From Acinetobacter lwoffii (lineage in GTDB: Bacteria > Pseudomonadota > Gammaproteobacteria > Pseudomonadales > Moraxellaceae): a stretch of 64,000 nt of DNA. A model generated the notes under the pieces. That model was given only the letters and a program-made list of their open reading frames with translations. It did no database searches and was not told the origin of the DNA. Positions within the stretch are counted from its first letter, which is position 1; the number at the start of each line of letters is the position of its first letter. This document shows, piece by piece, positions 27,009 through 38,800 of the stretch. Both the position numbers and the translations under genes were made by a program. The stretch is taken from the NCBI RefSeq assembly GCF_022967985.1, contig NZ_JALJVC010000001.1, positions 124,001 to 188,000 on the forward strand, written 5' to 3'.

Positions 27009-30000
27009 TTATGCCATGATTTTACGTGCCTGACGCAGCATAAAATTCTTAAAGTCATCCAGGTAAGTAAAGATCACCGGCACCACCACCAGGGTCAGCA
27101 GGGTAGAGGTAATTACCCCACCAATCACCGCATGCGCCATCGGTGCACTTTGTTCACCACCTTCACCTAGCCCTAGGGAAAGTGGCACCATGCCCATGAC
27201 CATCGCGCTGGTAGTCATCAGAATAGGACGCAAACGGGTTTTACCAGCGGCAATAATCGCATCATAACGGTCTTCGCCGCGGTCCATGGCTTTCTTGATG
27301 AAGTCGATCAGCAGAATCGCATTCTTGGTCACCAGTCCCATCAGCATGATAATGCCGATAATCGAGAACAGGTTCATGGTTGAGTTAAACAGGAACAAGG
27401 CCAGAAATACGCCAATCAGCGACAATGGTAGTGAGGCCATAATTGCCGCAGGATGGATAAAACTGTTGAACTGCGAACCGAGCACAATATAGATAAAGAC
27501 AATCGACAGGGTAATCGCAGTCAGGGCATAACCTGCGGATTCTGCCATGTCGGCATTGGAGCCTTGAGTATCGAAACTATAACCCGGTGGCATATCAAAA
27601 TTTTCTTGCAAGCGGCTGATATCCGTACCAATGTCGCCTGCAGGACGTCCTGAAGTATTGGCCTCGACCAGAACTTCACGTGCCAGATCACGTCGATTAA
27701 TCTGCGAGGCGCCCAGTTTTTCTTCAAATTTGGCCACGCTCGAAAGCGGAACCAGAATCGGTTGATTATTGGCATCAGTTTTATTCGAGGTGATATACAT
27801 GTTCTGTAAATCGCTAGGCAAGCTGCGCTGGTCTTCGGTCAGGCGCAGATTCACATCATAGGTTTCACCTTTTTCATCCTGCCAGGTCGTGACATCATCA
27901 CCGGCAATCAGCGGACGCACTACATTGGCAATCTGATTGACCGATAAACCTAAATCACTGGCCAAGACGCGATTGATCTGTACATCAAGAGTCGGCTTGG
28001 GTTCTTTTAATGAAGTTTCCAGATCGACAATGCCATTAATCTTCGCCATTTCCGTCATAAAGCGATCGGAAATTTTTTGCAGTTCATCTAGATCCGGACC
28101 TTTAATCGAAATCATGATCGGCTTCTGGCCACCTGAAACGGTTTCATCGGCGGATGCCACCGAGGTAATGCTGATTCCTGCAACCGATTGTAGACGCTGG
28201 CGGAATTCATTATTCAGGTCATTCAGGGTCTTTTCACGTTCGGTACGCGGCGTTACAGTCACCCGTAAACTGACATGGTTTTTACCGCGGTCAGTTGCGC
28301 CATTAATCACCCCATAAGTGGCTTTGACATCCGGATGCTGACGAATAATCTGATCCACCTGCTGCAGTTTGGCTTGTGAATATTCAAGCGATGAATCGAC
28401 CGGTGTTTCAAACTTGATCCGGATTTCGCCTTTATCCGGAACCGGTACAAATTCTGTACCAATCAGCTTGGATAAACCCAAAGCACCAAATAATGAAGCC
28501 GCAGCAATCATTAAGGTAATCAATCTGAAGCGCAAGGCCAGTTTTAATAATTTTTCATAGACATGGCTTAGATTGTCCAGCTTGCCGGAGATCCAGCTAA
28601 AGAAATGTTTCACCCGACCTGGTTTTTTATTTGGATCTTTTTTCTTTTCTGCCCAGTGCGCAGAAAGCATCGGGTCCAGGGTAAAGCTGACAAACATCGA
28701 GATCAGAACGGCCATACTCACCGTGACCCCGAACTGGTAGAAGAAACGACCAATAATTCCGCCCATAAAGGCAACAGGCAGAAATACGGCAACAATGGTC
28801 AGTGTTGTGGCCAGAACAGCTAAACCAATTTCTTTGGTGCCATCGAGTGCAGCAGTCACGTGATCTTTGCCCATGTCGGTATGCCGGACAATATTTTCAC
28901 GCACCACAATTGCATCATCGATCAACAGACCAATACTCAAGGACAGCGCCAGTAAAGTCATCATATTGATGCTAAAGCCAAAGGCCCAGATAAAGGTCAG
29001 CGTGCCCAAGAGTGCAATGGGCAGAGTCAAACCGGTAATCACAGTTGAACGGAAAGAACCTAGAAAAAGTAGGACTATCAGCACAGCCAGTACCGCACCT
29101 TCAATAATGGTTCGGGCTACATCACCAATGGTGCCGCGGATACTTTTGGAGGAGTCCACCACCACTTGTAAAGTGGTACCTTGTGGAAGCTGCGCCTCAA
29201 TACTTTCTAAAGCTGCATAGCTCTTGTCGACTACTTCAATGACGTTTGCATCTGAACTGCGCAAAATATCAATTGCCACTGCGGTTTTACCATTCAAAAA
29301 GGCAGCCGATTCCAGCTCTGCCTGACTGTCTTGAATATTGGCCACTTGTCTGAGGAAAATCGGTACGCCGTTTTTATTGGCAATAACCAGATCGCCGAAG
29401 GCGAGGGGATGCAGTACTTTGGAATTGATTTCAATGACCAGTTCCGAATTACCCGATTTAAGCGTCCCCCCCGGGACTTCAATATTTTCGGCCTTTAAGG
29501 TATTGATCACGCTATCTACACCAATGCCAAAGGCTTGCAGTTTTTGCGGTTCCACCTGAATCCGAATCTGGCGCTGCGCATCACCAAGCAGATTGACCGT
29601 TCCCACCCCAGGGACTGTGCGCAGTTGTGGCACAATCCGCTGATCCAGATAAGAACTGAGCGCTTTTACATCCATATTGTCGGATTCAAATACGATCGAC
29701 ATCACCGCATTCGCCGTCGGGTCATAACGTTCTACAATCGGCTCCTGAATCTCATCACGAAATTCAGCAGTTACAGAAGCGATTTTATCCCGCACGTCCT
29801 GAGCTGCTGTGGTAGATGTCACATCCAGATTAAATTCAGTGGTGATGATGGACAGGCCTTCACTGGACTGGGAAATGACCTGTTTTAAACCGGAAATGGT
29901 ATTGATCTGATCTTCAAGTTTTTTGGTAATTTCCGATTCAACCGTTTCCGGAGAAGCACCCGGATAGTTGGTATAAATCACCACAAAAGGGAAATCGACA

Positions 30001-30116
30001 TCAGGGAATTCTTCAACGCCCATCCGCTGCCATGAAGCCAGCCCCAGCACCATCAGGCAGAACATCATCATGATGGTAAAAACCGGATACTTCACACTAA
30101 TTCGGGTAAACCACAT
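27009..30116 (-). CDS. RND-family efflux permease (HAE1/AcrB type)
   Basis: 1035 residues with the usual RND plan: one N-terminal helix, a large periplasmic loop, a bundle of helices, a second loop and a second bundle. The proton-relay Asp pair lies in [15 protein letters not shown] and the matching Lys in [15 protein letters not shown]. The start [17 protein letters not shown] is typical of MexK/MdtB-like pumps. It uses proton motive force to extrude drugs or other toxic compounds through an adaptor and an outer-membrane channel. The adaptor gene is 24 bases upstream; no outer-membrane factor is encoded here. Substrates unknown. Confidence 0.95.
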   Translation of the reverse strand: MWFTRISVKYPVFTIMMMFCLMVLGLASWQRMGVEEFPDVDFPFVVIYTNYPGASPETVESEITKKLEDQINTISGLKQVISQSSEGLSIITTEFNLDVTSTTAAQDVRDKIASVTAEFRDEIQEPIVERYDPTANAVMSIVFESDNMDVKALSSYLDQRIVPQLRTVPGVGTVNLLGDAQRQIRIQVEPQKLQAFGIGVDSVINTLKAENIEVPGGTLKSGNSELVIEINSKVLHPLAFGDLVIANKNGVPIFLRQVANIQDSQAELESAAFLNGKTAVAIDILRSSDANVIEVVDKSYAALESIEAQLPQGTTLQVVVDSSKSIRGTIGDVARTIIEGAVLAVLIVLLFLGSFRSTVITGLTLPIALLGTLTFIWAFGFSINMMTLLALSLSIGLLIDDAIVVRENIVRHTDMGKDHVTAALDGTKEIGLAVLATTLTIVAVFLPVAFMGGIIGRFFYQFGVTVSMAVLISMFVSFTLDPMLSAHWAEKKKDPNKKPGRVKHFFSWISGKLDNLSHVYEKLLKLALRFRLITLMIAAASLFGALGLSKLIGTEFVPVPDKGEIRIKFETPVDSSLEYSQAKLQQVDQIIRQHPDVKATYGVINGATDRGKNHVSLRVTVTPRTEREKTLNDLNNEFRQRLQSVAGISITSVASADETVSGGQKPIMISIKGPDLDELQKISDRFMTEMAKINGIVDLETSLKEPKPTLDVQINRVLASDLGLSVNQIANVVRPLIAGDDVTTWQDEKGETYDVNLRLTEDQRSLPSDLQNMYITSNKTDANNQPILVPLSSVAKFEEKLGASQINRRDLAREVLVEANTSGRPAGDIGTDISRLQENFDMPPGYSFDTQGSNADMAESAGYALTAITLSIVFIYIVLGSQFNSFIHPAAIMASLPLSLIGVFLALFLFNSTMNLFSIIGIIMLMGLVTKNAILLIDFIKKAMDRGEDRYDAIIAAGKTRLRPILMTTSAMVMGMVPLSLGLGEGGEQSAPMAHAVIGGVITSTLLTLVVVPVIFTYLDDFKNFMLRQARKIMA

Positions 30117-30140
30117 ATCAATGATCCTGTGTGAATGGCT

Positions 30141-31268
30141 TTAGTTGGCGCGAAGGGTGACAGTTTTTTGCAGATCAGCTTCGCTAAACTTCACCCGGCT
30201 GACCTGATCACCATTTTCCAGTCCTTGAACCACAGCAATGTTATCGCTATAACGCTGTTCCAAAACCTGTATGTTGACCTTGATAATTTTATTCTGGCGA
30301 ATTACCCAGACATAAGGTTTATTCTGAATGTCTTGAATAGTATCTAATGGAATCAGCTGGCCAGAAATCTGTTGTGAACTCAGAATGTTGCCTTCAACGA
30401 AGGAGCCGATACTTAGCGAAGGAATGGTTTCATTCGGCGTGGCAAAGAATTCGATCTGGCGACTGGCCTGATCTGCAATGGGGGAAATCCGGCCAATTAC
30501 GGCAGTGAGCCGATTTGGATTACCTTGAATGTTGTATTCGACTTGACTGCCCAGTCTTAAGTCTGATTGCAGATCACTAGGTACGCGTGCTTGAATTTCC
30601 AGCCGTTTCGGATCGACAATTTCAAACAGGGTTTGTCCAATGGCAACGGTTTGACCCGGTTCAACCTGACGTTGGGTAATCACGCCACTGATCGGACTGG
30701 TCATGGTGCCATCACGATCGGCTTTCTGGGCAATATCGACATTGGCTTGCTGGGCGCGGACATTTTCAAGCTGGGCCTGATAATCGACCTGACTTTGTTC
30801 ATATTCTACTTTTGAAATAAACCCCTGATCGAGCAGACGCTTTTTACGCTGCATCATGTTGTGCGCCTGATTGGCTTGCGCTTGAGTTGAGGCCAGATTC
30901 GCACGCGCCTGTGCCAGACGAGCTGCATTGTCCTGATTATTCAGGCGTACCAGCACTTGTCCCTTGGCAACTGTTTGACCTACCTGTGCGTTTACGCTGG
31001 TGGCAGTAGCAGAGACCTGTGCTTGTATGCTGCTTTGATTGACTGCACGAATGGTGCCGGTGAATGCAGTTTTTTGAACTGAATTGCCAGATTGAACTGC
31101 AACTAGATCTTGAGGAATGACTTCAATGGATTTGGGTGTTTCGGTTTGCTGGACGGGTTCATTTTTATCACAAGCCACTAAAAACATATTTAAGCAAAGT
31201 GCACTCATGATCAGGATAGAGCGCGGGGAAGGCATATTTAAATCATGAGAATGCTGTGCAGTTTGCAT
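30141..31268 (-). CDS. RND efflux periplasmic adaptor (membrane-fusion lipoprotein)
   Basis: 375 residues. The N-terminus carries a lipoprotein signal with lipobox LVAC, so it should be lipid-anchored. The split lipoyl half-motifs are visible (VNAQVGQTVAKGQVLVRLNN and GVITQRQVEPGQTVAIGQTL), flanking a coiled-coil hairpin rich in Ala, Gln and Asn (RLAQARANLASTQAQANQA). A beta-barrel domain follows. It links the inner-membrane pump to an outer-membrane channel. AAGGA eight bases upstream supports the first ATG. It is in an operon with the RND permease and probably with the gene at 31320. Confidence 0.93.
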   Translation of the reverse strand: MQTAQHSHDLNMPSPRSILIMSALCLNMFLVACDKNEPVQQTETPKSIEVIPQDLVAVQSGNSVQKTAFTGTIRAVNQSSIQAQVSATATSVNAQVGQTVAKGQVLVRLNNQDNAARLAQARANLASTQAQANQAHNMMQRKKRLLDQGFISKVEYEQSQVDYQAQLENVRAQQANVDIAQKADRDGTMTSPISGVITQRQVEPGQTVAIGQTLFEIVDPKRLEIQARVPSDLQSDLRLGSQVEYNIQGNPNRLTAVIGRISPIADQASRQIEFFATPNETIPSLSIGSFVEGNILSSQQISGQLIPLDTIQDIQNKPYVWVIRQNKIIKVNIQVLEQRYSDNIAVVQGLENGDQVSRVKFSEADLQKTVTLRAN

Positions 31269-31319
31269 AAGAGTCCTTTTAGCTGGCTGTGAATCAAAAC
31301 CACAACCAGCTATTTGTAT

Positions 31320-31970
31320 TTATTCAAGTGCTTTTAAACGGGCGATAATTTTGTCGTATTCTGCTTCCAGATTTCGATAGCGACTTTGTAAAGACTGAAT
31401 ATTTTCTTTTTGGGAAACGAGATTTTTCTGGTTGTTGTCTAGCATGGTTTTTAGATGTGCCGGTGTGGTTTTACCTTTACGTAAATATTCACGTTCCTGA
31501 CGTACGAACATGACCCGATCTTTTTGCAGTTGCTTCATTTGTTCTTGCTGAAAATCAATCTGTTTTTTTAACTGGACCAGGCTATCGTTTTTTTTCTGTA
31601 AAGCGGTCTGGCTATTGCTATAAGCACGCTTGAGTTTATGATCTTCGGCAATCCGCTTAGCCTGTTGAGCACGCTGTGGCGCCTGTCTGATATCCGCTTC
31701 GGCATTATAAGGACGCGCACGTTTAATGACCTGCATATTCTGGTCAAGTGCTTCATAACCATAACGGATATGATTTGGTGTGACGTTAGTACTGATATTG
31801 GCCACACCCTTGCTGTCATAATAACGATACCAGGTGGCTTTTTGCGGGAGTTGGTTGCTACTCGCGCACGTTAAGCTCACCTGTAACAGTAGCAGCACAA
31901 CAACAATGAATTGACCAGTCATTTTATTTTTATCAATGACAGCAAGTTTTCTTAAAAACTGACTCATCAT
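31320..31970 (-). CDS. Exported coiled-coil protein with DUF4124-like N-terminal domain
   Basis: 216 residues. A basic N-region is followed by a hydrophobic segment (FIVVVLLLLQVSLTCA), a signal peptide or anchor. Residues about 45-85 (WYRYYDSKGVANISTNV) resemble DUF4124. From about 100 to the end lies a long charged coiled coil rich in Lys, Gln, Arg and Glu. Two adjacent ATGs (31970 and 31967) follow GGGGAG; the second has better spacing. It precedes the efflux adaptor gene by 51 bases and may be cotranscribed. Function unknown. Confidence 0.72.
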   Translation of the reverse strand: MMSQFLRKLAVIDKNKMTGQFIVVVLLLLQVSLTCASSNQLPQKATWYRYYDSKGVANISTNVTPNHIRYGYEALDQNMQVIKRARPYNAEADIRQAPQRAQQAKRIAEDHKLKRAYSNSQTALQKKNDSLVQLKKQIDFQQEQMKQLQKDRVMFVRQEREYLRKGKTTPAHLKTMLDNNQKNLVSQKENIQSLQSRYRNLEAEYDKIIARLKALE

Positions 31971-32253
31971 TGGCTCCCCGAATTTAAAGTTGACTAAATT
32001 ACTTATTTTAAAGTAATAATCTTGTTATATTAGACTTAAATTTATCAATAAAAAACTACCGTTAGTCAAAAAAAAACCAATAACGATAAGAAAATGTGAA
32101 GCTGTTATTAAAAATAAATGATTTTGTCTACTTGTGTAGAAAATGTTCATTGATAATACAAGTGACTTTATGTTAAAAATGTTTATCGATCGTAATAAAA
32201 TAATCCTATGAGCCTTATGGCATATAGTTTCTAAAATGGGAAGGGTTAAACAA

Positions 32254-32637
32254 ATGGACGATAAATTCCAAAATCTAAAAATTATGGTTATTGATGACTC
32301 AAAGACCATTCGTCGTACTGCGGAAACTCTTCTTCAACGCGAAGGTTATGAGGTCATTACTGCAGTAGACGGTTTTGAGGCTTTGTCAAAAATTGCCGAA
32401 GCAAATCCAGATATCGTTTTTGTAGATATTATGATGCCGCGCCTAGATGGTTACCAAACCTGCGCCTTAATCAAAAACTCTCAGAATTACCAGAATATTC
32501 CTGTGATTATGCTATCAAGTAAAGATGGCTTATTTGATCAGGCCAAAGGTCGTGTCGTGGGTTCAGATGAATACCTGACCAAACCTTTTAGTAAAGATGA
32601 ATTGCTCAATGCAATCCGTAACCATATTAGTGCTTAA
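32254..32637 (+). CDS. pilG: Twitching-motility response regulator PilG
   Basis: 127 residues from ATG 32254, preceded by GGAAGGG; the in-frame ATG at 32236 is less likely. It is a single receiver domain: acidic DD at 14-15, phosphoacceptor Asp58 (VFVDIMMPRLDG) and the conserved Lys in YLTKPF. PilG is one of two CheY-like proteins of the Pil-Chp system that controls type IV pilus extension, retraction and cAMP levels. It is first in a six-gene run. PilG and PilH are told apart by order and by the PilG-like sequence. Confidence 0.92.
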   Translation: MDDKFQNLKIMVIDDSKTIRRTAETLLQREGYEVITAVDGFEALSKIAEANPDIVFVDIMMPRLDGYQTCALIKNSQNYQNIPVIMLSSKDGLFDQAKGRVVGSDEYLTKPFSKDELLNAIRNHISA

Positions 32638-32663
32638 TATTTGATTTTTTTTGGGGAATTGGC

Positions 32664-33032
32664 ATGGCACGTATCCTAATTGTGGATGACTCACCGACAG
32701 AAACTTTTCGCTTTAGAGAGATTCTTTCTAAACATGGCTTTGAGGTGATTGAAGCAGCCAATGGCGCAGATGGCGTCACCATGGCACAGGCAGAATTGCC
32801 GGACCTAGTTCTGATGGATGTGGTTATGCCGGGTGTGAATGGTTTTCAGGCAACCCGTCAGATTGCACGTGGTGCAACGACCAAACATATTCCAATCGTG
32901 ATTGTCAGTACCAAGGATCAGGCCACTGACCGTGTATGGGGCAAGCGTCAAGGCGCAGCGGATTATCTAACAAAACCAGTCGATGAAAAACAATTAATAG
33001 ATGTAATTAAGCAGCACCTCAATGCAGGATAA
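32664..33032 (+). CDS. pilH: Twitching-motility response regulator PilH
   Basis: 122 residues, a single receiver domain: DD at 8-9, phosphoacceptor Asp52 (LVLMDVVMPGVNG), and Lys in YLTKPVD. PilH is the second CheY-like protein of the Pil-Chp system and in Pseudomonas acts as phosphate sink or retraction regulator. GGGGAATTGGC precedes the ATG. It lies 26 bases after pilG and five bases before pilI. Confidence 0.92.
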   Translation: MARILIVDDSPTETFRFREILSKHGFEVIEAANGADGVTMAQAELPDLVLMDVVMPGVNGFQATRQIARGATTKHIPIVIVSTKDQATDRVWGKRQGAADYLTKPVDEKQLIDVIKQHLNAG

Positions 33033-33037
33033 GCTCT

Positions 33038-33574
33038 ATGGCAGCAAATGGATTTATCGAATTGCTTCGCATTGCGAAACGGGGGAATAAAAACTACGTT
33101 TCCAATGGCAATGAAGTTAACCGATGGTCGGGCATTGCTTTTGAGATGATGGGGCAATATTTTGTTGCCCCGCTGGGGGAAGTATCAGAAGTGATTTATC
33201 CCCCAGAATATACGCCGGTACCCAAGACACAAGCATGGGTGTTGGGTCTGGCGAATATCCGGGGAAGACTGTTATCGGTTTCTGATCTGACGCAGTATGT
33301 ATCAGGGCAGAGCAGTCAATTTTCACCGACTCAAAAAGTATTATGCATCAACCATAATGACCAGTATGTGGGTTTGGTCGTAGATCAAGTTTTGGGTATA
33401 CAACATTTCAATAAGAAAAGTTTCTTTTCGAAGAAATCTGAATTGGATAAAAACTTACAAGAATATTGTCAGGGGTTTTTCCATCAGCACAACCAGCAGT
33501 GGCATGTGTTTTTATTCAGTCGTCTGTTGCAAAATCCAAAATTTATGAACGCATCTATAAAATTTATAAATTAA
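33038..33574 (+). CDS. pilI: CheW-like adaptor PilI
   Basis: 178 residues with one CheW domain (IAFEMMGQYFVAPLGEVSEV ... VLGLANIRGRLLSVSDLTQY ... VGLVVDQVLG). It couples the receptor PilJ to the kinase ChpA/PilL on the cytoplasmic side. Its ribosome-binding site (AGGA) lies in the last codons of pilH, indicating translational coupling. Confidence 0.92.
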   Translation: MAANGFIELLRIAKRGNKNYVSNGNEVNRWSGIAFEMMGQYFVAPLGEVSEVIYPPEYTPVPKTQAWVLGLANIRGRLLSVSDLTQYVSGQSSQFSPTQKVLCINHNDQYVGLVVDQVLGIQHFNKKSFFSKKSELDKNLQEYCQGFFHQHNQQWHVFLFSRLLQNPKFMNASIKFIN

Positions 33575-33620
33575 ATGTCGCGCTCGAAAGTAAGCAAGGC
33601 GTCAACCGGGGAGAGGCTGC

Positions 33621-35693
33621 ATGGGCTTTAAACTTAAAAAGAAAAATACAGGTGAGAGCACTGGCCGCAAAGGCGGTAATGCTTTTTTAGCTAAGATTCA
33701 AACGCAAGTAGATCAGTTATCACGTGTATTTGGTGATAGTGAAAAATCAAAACCGCTGATCTATGGAGCAGCAGGCTGTCTTTTAGCCGCACTGATCACT
33801 TTATTGTATCTTTTTTATAGTGTTCCACGTACCAACGAACTCACTCAAAGTCTGGGTGATTTGCGTCTCCTCTCGCAAACGATTTCGCGCCAAGCGACTG
33901 AAGCGACAGCTTCGGGTACGCCTGAGGCCATGAAGAACCTCACTAACTCGCAAAAAGCTTTTGCTGAAAATCTTGAGACAGTTAAAAGTATTCACTCTAA
34001 CAATGATGCGTTGCAAGCTGTTGATAAACAGTGGACAGAAGTGTCGAGCAGTATTGATCTGATTACCTCGCAACAAAAGATTATTAACCAGTTATACGAC
34101 ACCAACATCGCGATTGGTGAAGCGATTCCGGGGATTCAGGCGGAATATAACTTGATGGTCGACCAGATGGCACGTCAAGATATGCCATCGAACCAGGTGG
34201 TTATTGCCAAAAACCAGGTATTCATTGCAGAACGTATCTTACGTTCAATCAGTTTGGTACTGACAGGTAATGATGGTTCACGTGAATCTGCGGATGACTT
34301 CAGTGCCGATACCGAAACTTTTGGTTCTTATCTGAATGCACAGTTAAATGGTTCTGCTGAACTGGGTGTACAGCGTATTGCTGATCCAACCCTGCGTGAA
34401 TCTCTGGAAGGCATCAAGGCTGAATATGATGACGTACTGGAATCTGCATCAGCGATTATTCTGAAAAACTCTACACAGATCGTAAAAGTTCGTCAGGCAG
34501 CCGCATCTATTTTTTCTCAATCTGATGTGCTTTTGGACAACCTGAATAAATTATCTGGTAACTCAGGTCTTAAAACGGTTGTTCCGGCAGTCCTTCTGAT
34601 CGCATTATTAGTCGGTTTCTTGCTGTGTGTATTCAAGTTACTTTCTCTGCGTGGCTTGTCGGATAAGCAGCGTGTAGGCCGTTTACAAGAAGAATATGAC
34701 CGTAACCAGAATGCGATTTTACGTTTACTGGATGAGATCGCCGATCTTGCAGACGGTGACTTGCGTTCATATGCAACAGTATCTGAAGACTTTACTGGTG
34801 CAATTGCCGACTCGATTAACTTTGCGATTGACCAGTTACGTGACCTGGTATCGCGTATTACTGAAACTTCACAAGAAGTTGCGCAATATACTGCAACTAC
34901 ACAAAGCATTACCAACCAGTTAGCTGAAGCATCTGAGCATCAGGCACAAGAAATTGCTGGTGCTTCTGCAGCGATTAACGAAATGGCACTGTCGATTGAC
35001 CAGGTATCTGCCAACGCCGATGAATCAGCGGTGGTAGCAGAGCGTTCAGTACAAATTGCTGCAAACGGTGCGGATGTCGTACATCGCTCGATTGAGGGTA
35101 TGGACACGATTCGTGAACAGATTCAGGAAACTTCAAAACGTATTAAACGTTTGGGTGAATCTTCTCAGGAAATTGGTAACATCGTAGCCTTGATTAACGA
35201 TATTGCTGACCAGACGAACATCCTGGCATTAAACGCAGCAATTCAGGCATCGATGGCCGGTGAAGCAGGTCGTGGTTTCGCGGTCGTAGCCGATGAAGTA
35301 CAGCGTCTTGCGGAACGTTCAGCTTCTGCAACGAAGCAGATTGAAGGCCTGGTAAAAACCATTCAAACGGATACGAACGAAGCCGTTATTTCGATGGAAC
35401 AAACTACATCGGAAGTTGTACGTGGTGCGAACTTGTCTAAAGATGCCGGTGTAGCACTAGATGAGATTCAAACGGTATCGAATAACCTGGCGAAACTGAT
35501 TGCGAACATTTCTGATGCTGCGAAACTGCAGTCAGCATCTGCAGGTCATATTGCGACCACGATGAATGTCGTACAGGAAATTACCTCGCAAACCACCAGT
35601 GCAACCTTCGATACAGCACGTTCAGTATCTGAACTGGCAAACATGGCCGATGCATTACGTGAATCTGTATCTGACTTTAAACTACCAGAATAA
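33621..35693 (+). CDS. pilJ: Methyl-accepting chemotaxis-type receptor PilJ
   Basis: 690 residues. One membrane helix lies at about 48-70 and a second at about 315-335, enclosing a periplasmic region with PilJ-type helical sensor modules. A HAMP-like segment and the long cytoplasmic signalling coiled coil follow. The receptor tip contains the highly conserved [18 protein letters not shown]. In Pseudomonas, PilJ senses surface contact through pilin. GGAGAGG precedes the ATG. No cheR/cheB-type genes accompany it, so adaptation by local methylation enzymes is not evident. Confidence 0.94.
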   Translation: MGFKLKKKNTGESTGRKGGNAFLAKIQTQVDQLSRVFGDSEKSKPLIYGAAGCLLAALITLLYLFYSVPRTNELTQSLGDLRLLSQTISRQATEATASGTPEAMKNLTNSQKAFAENLETVKSIHSNNDALQAVDKQWTEVSSSIDLITSQQKIINQLYDTNIAIGEAIPGIQAEYNLMVDQMARQDMPSNQVVIAKNQVFIAERILRSISLVLTGNDGSRESADDFSADTETFGSYLNAQLNGSAELGVQRIADPTLRESLEGIKAEYDDVLESASAIILKNSTQIVKVRQAAASIFSQSDVLLDNLNKLSGNSGLKTVVPAVLLIALLVGFLLCVFKLLSLRGLSDKQRVGRLQEEYDRNQNAILRLLDEIADLADGDLRSYATVSEDFTGAIADSINFAIDQLRDLVSRITETSQEVAQYTATTQSITNQLAEASEHQAQEIAGASAAINEMALSIDQVSANADESAVVAERSVQIAANGADVVHRSIEGMDTIREQIQETSKRIKRLGESSQEIGNIVALINDIADQTNILALNAAIQASMAGEAGRGFAVVADEVQRLAERSASATKQIEGLVKTIQTDTNEAVISMEQTTSEVVRGANLSKDAGVALDEIQTVSNNLAKLIANISDAAKLQSASAGHIATTMNVVQEITSQTTSATFDTARSVSELANMADALRESVSDFKLPE

Positions 35694-35711
35694 AGTCAGA
35701 CATGATGGGGA

Positions 35712-35741
35712 AATGTGTCTTGACCGCGGTTGAGACACATT
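35712..35741 (+). promoter_or_regulatory. Hairpin between pilJ and chpA
   Basis: AATGTGTCTTGACC and GGTTGAGACACATT pair over 14 bp (two G-U) around GC, with no T run. It may act as an mRNA-processing, stability or partial-termination element that separates pilGHIJ expression from chpA. Basis: sequence symmetry only. Confidence 0.5.
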
Positions 35742-35860
35742 CAGAAAATACAGATAAAGCCTCGACAAGATGTACTTAACTTCATACGTTAGGTATCGCG
35801 TGACGGTCACAATTAAGTTTGAGCGCCCTTCTTGGCGGCATAACGTAAGAAGCATGAGCT

Positions 35861-38800
35861 ATGAAAGAAATATTAAAAAATTTAGTTGAAACGACAACGC
35901 TTCCTGAAGATAGTTATCTTGACCAAGATGCAGAAATTCTTGAAATTTTTGTTGAGGAAATCGAAGAGATCTTCGTTGAGTTAAATGCTTTATTTCCAGA
36001 ATGGTTGACTAATCCAGATCATCAAGAAAATCTGAAGACCATTCGCCGCCATTTTCACACCCTGAAAGGTTCAGGCCGCATGGTCGGGGCAAAATCGGCA
36101 GGGGAAATGGCCTGGGCGGTTGAAGATACCTTAAACCGGGTTTTGTCCGGTTCGATTCAGCTAACACCGACGGTGCAAAAATTTGCCCAAGCGGTACTGA
36201 ATGTCTATCAATATGCTTTATATCCAAAATTCAAACATGTACAGCAATTGGATCTCGACCTGCGTCCAATGGTGCTCTTGGGACAACAATTACAACAACA
36301 AATTTCGCCTGAGCCTGCATTGGAAGAATTACTGGCATTGGCAGTTCATTTGACTGCTGAAGGTCAGATGACAGGTCTTGAGCTTGCAGACAATGAGCCA
36401 AGTGAAGCTGAGCTAACAGTAGCGCCAGTAGAAGTACCGGTTCGCAGTGATATCGAAGAAACTGTGGCGATCTTTATTGAAGAAGCAGAAGAGCATCTGG
36501 AAACGATTGCCACCTTCCTTCGCACTGAAGATGAAAAATCACAAGATTATAATGCGCTAATTCGTGCGATTCATACCTTGCGCGGCAGTTCATCCATGGC
36601 GCAGATTGACCAGATTTTTGAGGCCAGCTCTAAAGTAGAGCATCTGTTCAAAACCCTGCTGCAAGATGAAATTGTCTCAACCTCAAAAGAAACTGCTTTA
36701 CTGATTCAGTATGCCGAGTTTGTCAGTGACTATCTGCATTTGCTACGTCAGGGCAACACTGCAAAACTGGATGCGGTATACGCCACCTTTGAGCGTGTCT
36801 GGAATGATTATGGCTTTGCAGTTACTGAAACCAATAGCATTCAGACGCAAGGCTTGGTGTCCAAACTGGTTGAGCTGGATATTGATCTGTTATTGGATGC
36901 CGAGTTTGAATTTGATAAACGCGCCCAAGTCGATTATCCGGAATATATTCAGGCACTCAGCCAGCAGGCTGCAGAATTGCTGGCACATACAGAAAGCCGG
37001 GCAGCGCAGGGAATTCATGAATTCACTGCCGATCTGAAATCGGCTTATGATGCGCTGCTTGAAAAGCCAGTGCTGCTAAATAGCGATTATGCCTATGAAT
37101 TGTTCGCACAGGCGCACCAGGAATTTATTCACTTATTTGATACCTTGGCCGCAGGACAGCGCGTCATTCTGAATGATGAGATTCAAAAAATACTCAGTGA
37201 ACTGTCTGCATTTGTGCAGCAGGATCTCGAGATATTTGCTGAAGATACTAGTAATCAGAATATTGAGCTAAGCTCAGAGGCCACACAGGTGGCTGAGACT
37301 GTCGCGACTGGCAGTGTCGATTTTGCTGGTTTGAGCCAACGCATCGCTGCAGATCGTCAGCAGCAGCAAAGTGCTGAAACCAATCGTGATTTTGATGAAG
37401 AATTATTAAGTATCTTCCTGGAAGAAGCGGATGAATTGCTGGCAGGCATTGATGAAGATCTAAATACCTGGAGCAAAAAACAGGATGATACGACCTCACT
37501 GAACAATCTGATGCGTCATTTGCATACCTTAAAAGGTGGTGCAAACATGATCGCAGCATCGCATATCGGTTTGATTGCACATGAACTGGAAAGTATTTAT
37601 GAGCGGGTGATCCGTCAGCAAATTGCCGTAACACCTGCTTTAATCCAGATTATTCGTCTGGTTCAGGATAACGTTTCCGATCGTATTCAATCCATTCGGG
37701 AAGACGGTATTGATTATCCTGCACCAGAAGCGATTGCGATTCTGCAAAATATTCAGGCATTGGTTTCTGGACAAGCTGTTGCTGCTGTGGAGAGCGCGAA
37801 CACTGGAGTTAAAGTTGCAGAGGTCGAAGCGACATCAATTCCTAAACCGCAACTTGAAGAGTCAGCAACGACTGAACAGCCTGCAACTGATCTGGCTGAA
37901 GCTGAAGAATTACTGGAAATCTTGGAATCTCCTGAGGCCACTGAAGACACACCAGTAGAACGTGCTGAAGAAGACGAACTGAAATCGATTGTTGAAGAAT
38001 CTTTTCTGGAAGAATCCGAAGAGATTCTGGCCAATGCCGAGAAGCTCCTCAATCAATGGTTTGATCAGCGTAGTGACCGTAGTTTATTGCTACAATTACA
38101 GCGTGCTGCCCACAGTATCAAGGGTGGTGCACGTATGATTGATGTTGAAGAAGTGGCCAGTATTGCCTATGAGCTGGAAACAACTTTCGAACAGTTTGCG
38201 GTCTATCAATTTAACTCGAATGCCTATGATGGCTTATTGCAGAAAACACTGGTCTGGTTAAGACAGGCGATTTTCCAGCGTGACTATAATGGTTTTGATC
38301 AGCTGCACAGCAGTCTGAAAAAGATTGCTTATGTGGACGTTACTGCGCAATTGCCTGAGCGTCTGGCGAAAACAGATAATATGGTGGTCAGCACCGACTT
38401 TGGCTTCGTTGAAGGTGATGGTACTGAACCGCCACAGATGATGGGTGAGTGGGCGAATAGCGGCACCAGCGATAGCAATAACGAGATGATCCGTATTTCT
38501 GCTGACCTGGTCGAGAAGATGATTGACCTGTCCGGTGAGAACTCGATTAACCGTTCGCGTATCGAGATGGACCTAGGGCAGCTGGGCAATACCTTGAACG
38601 AGATGGAACTGGCGATCAAACGTCTTGCCGATCAGTTACGTCGAATGGAAGGCGAGCTGGAATCACAGATTATTGCCAAACACGGTTCAGAGAACTCGCG
38701 CTATGCCGACTTTGACCCGTTGGAAATGGACCAATATTCCTCTCTAAATCAGCTGTCCAAATCACTGGCAGAATCGGCATCGGATTTAGTCGACTTCAAG

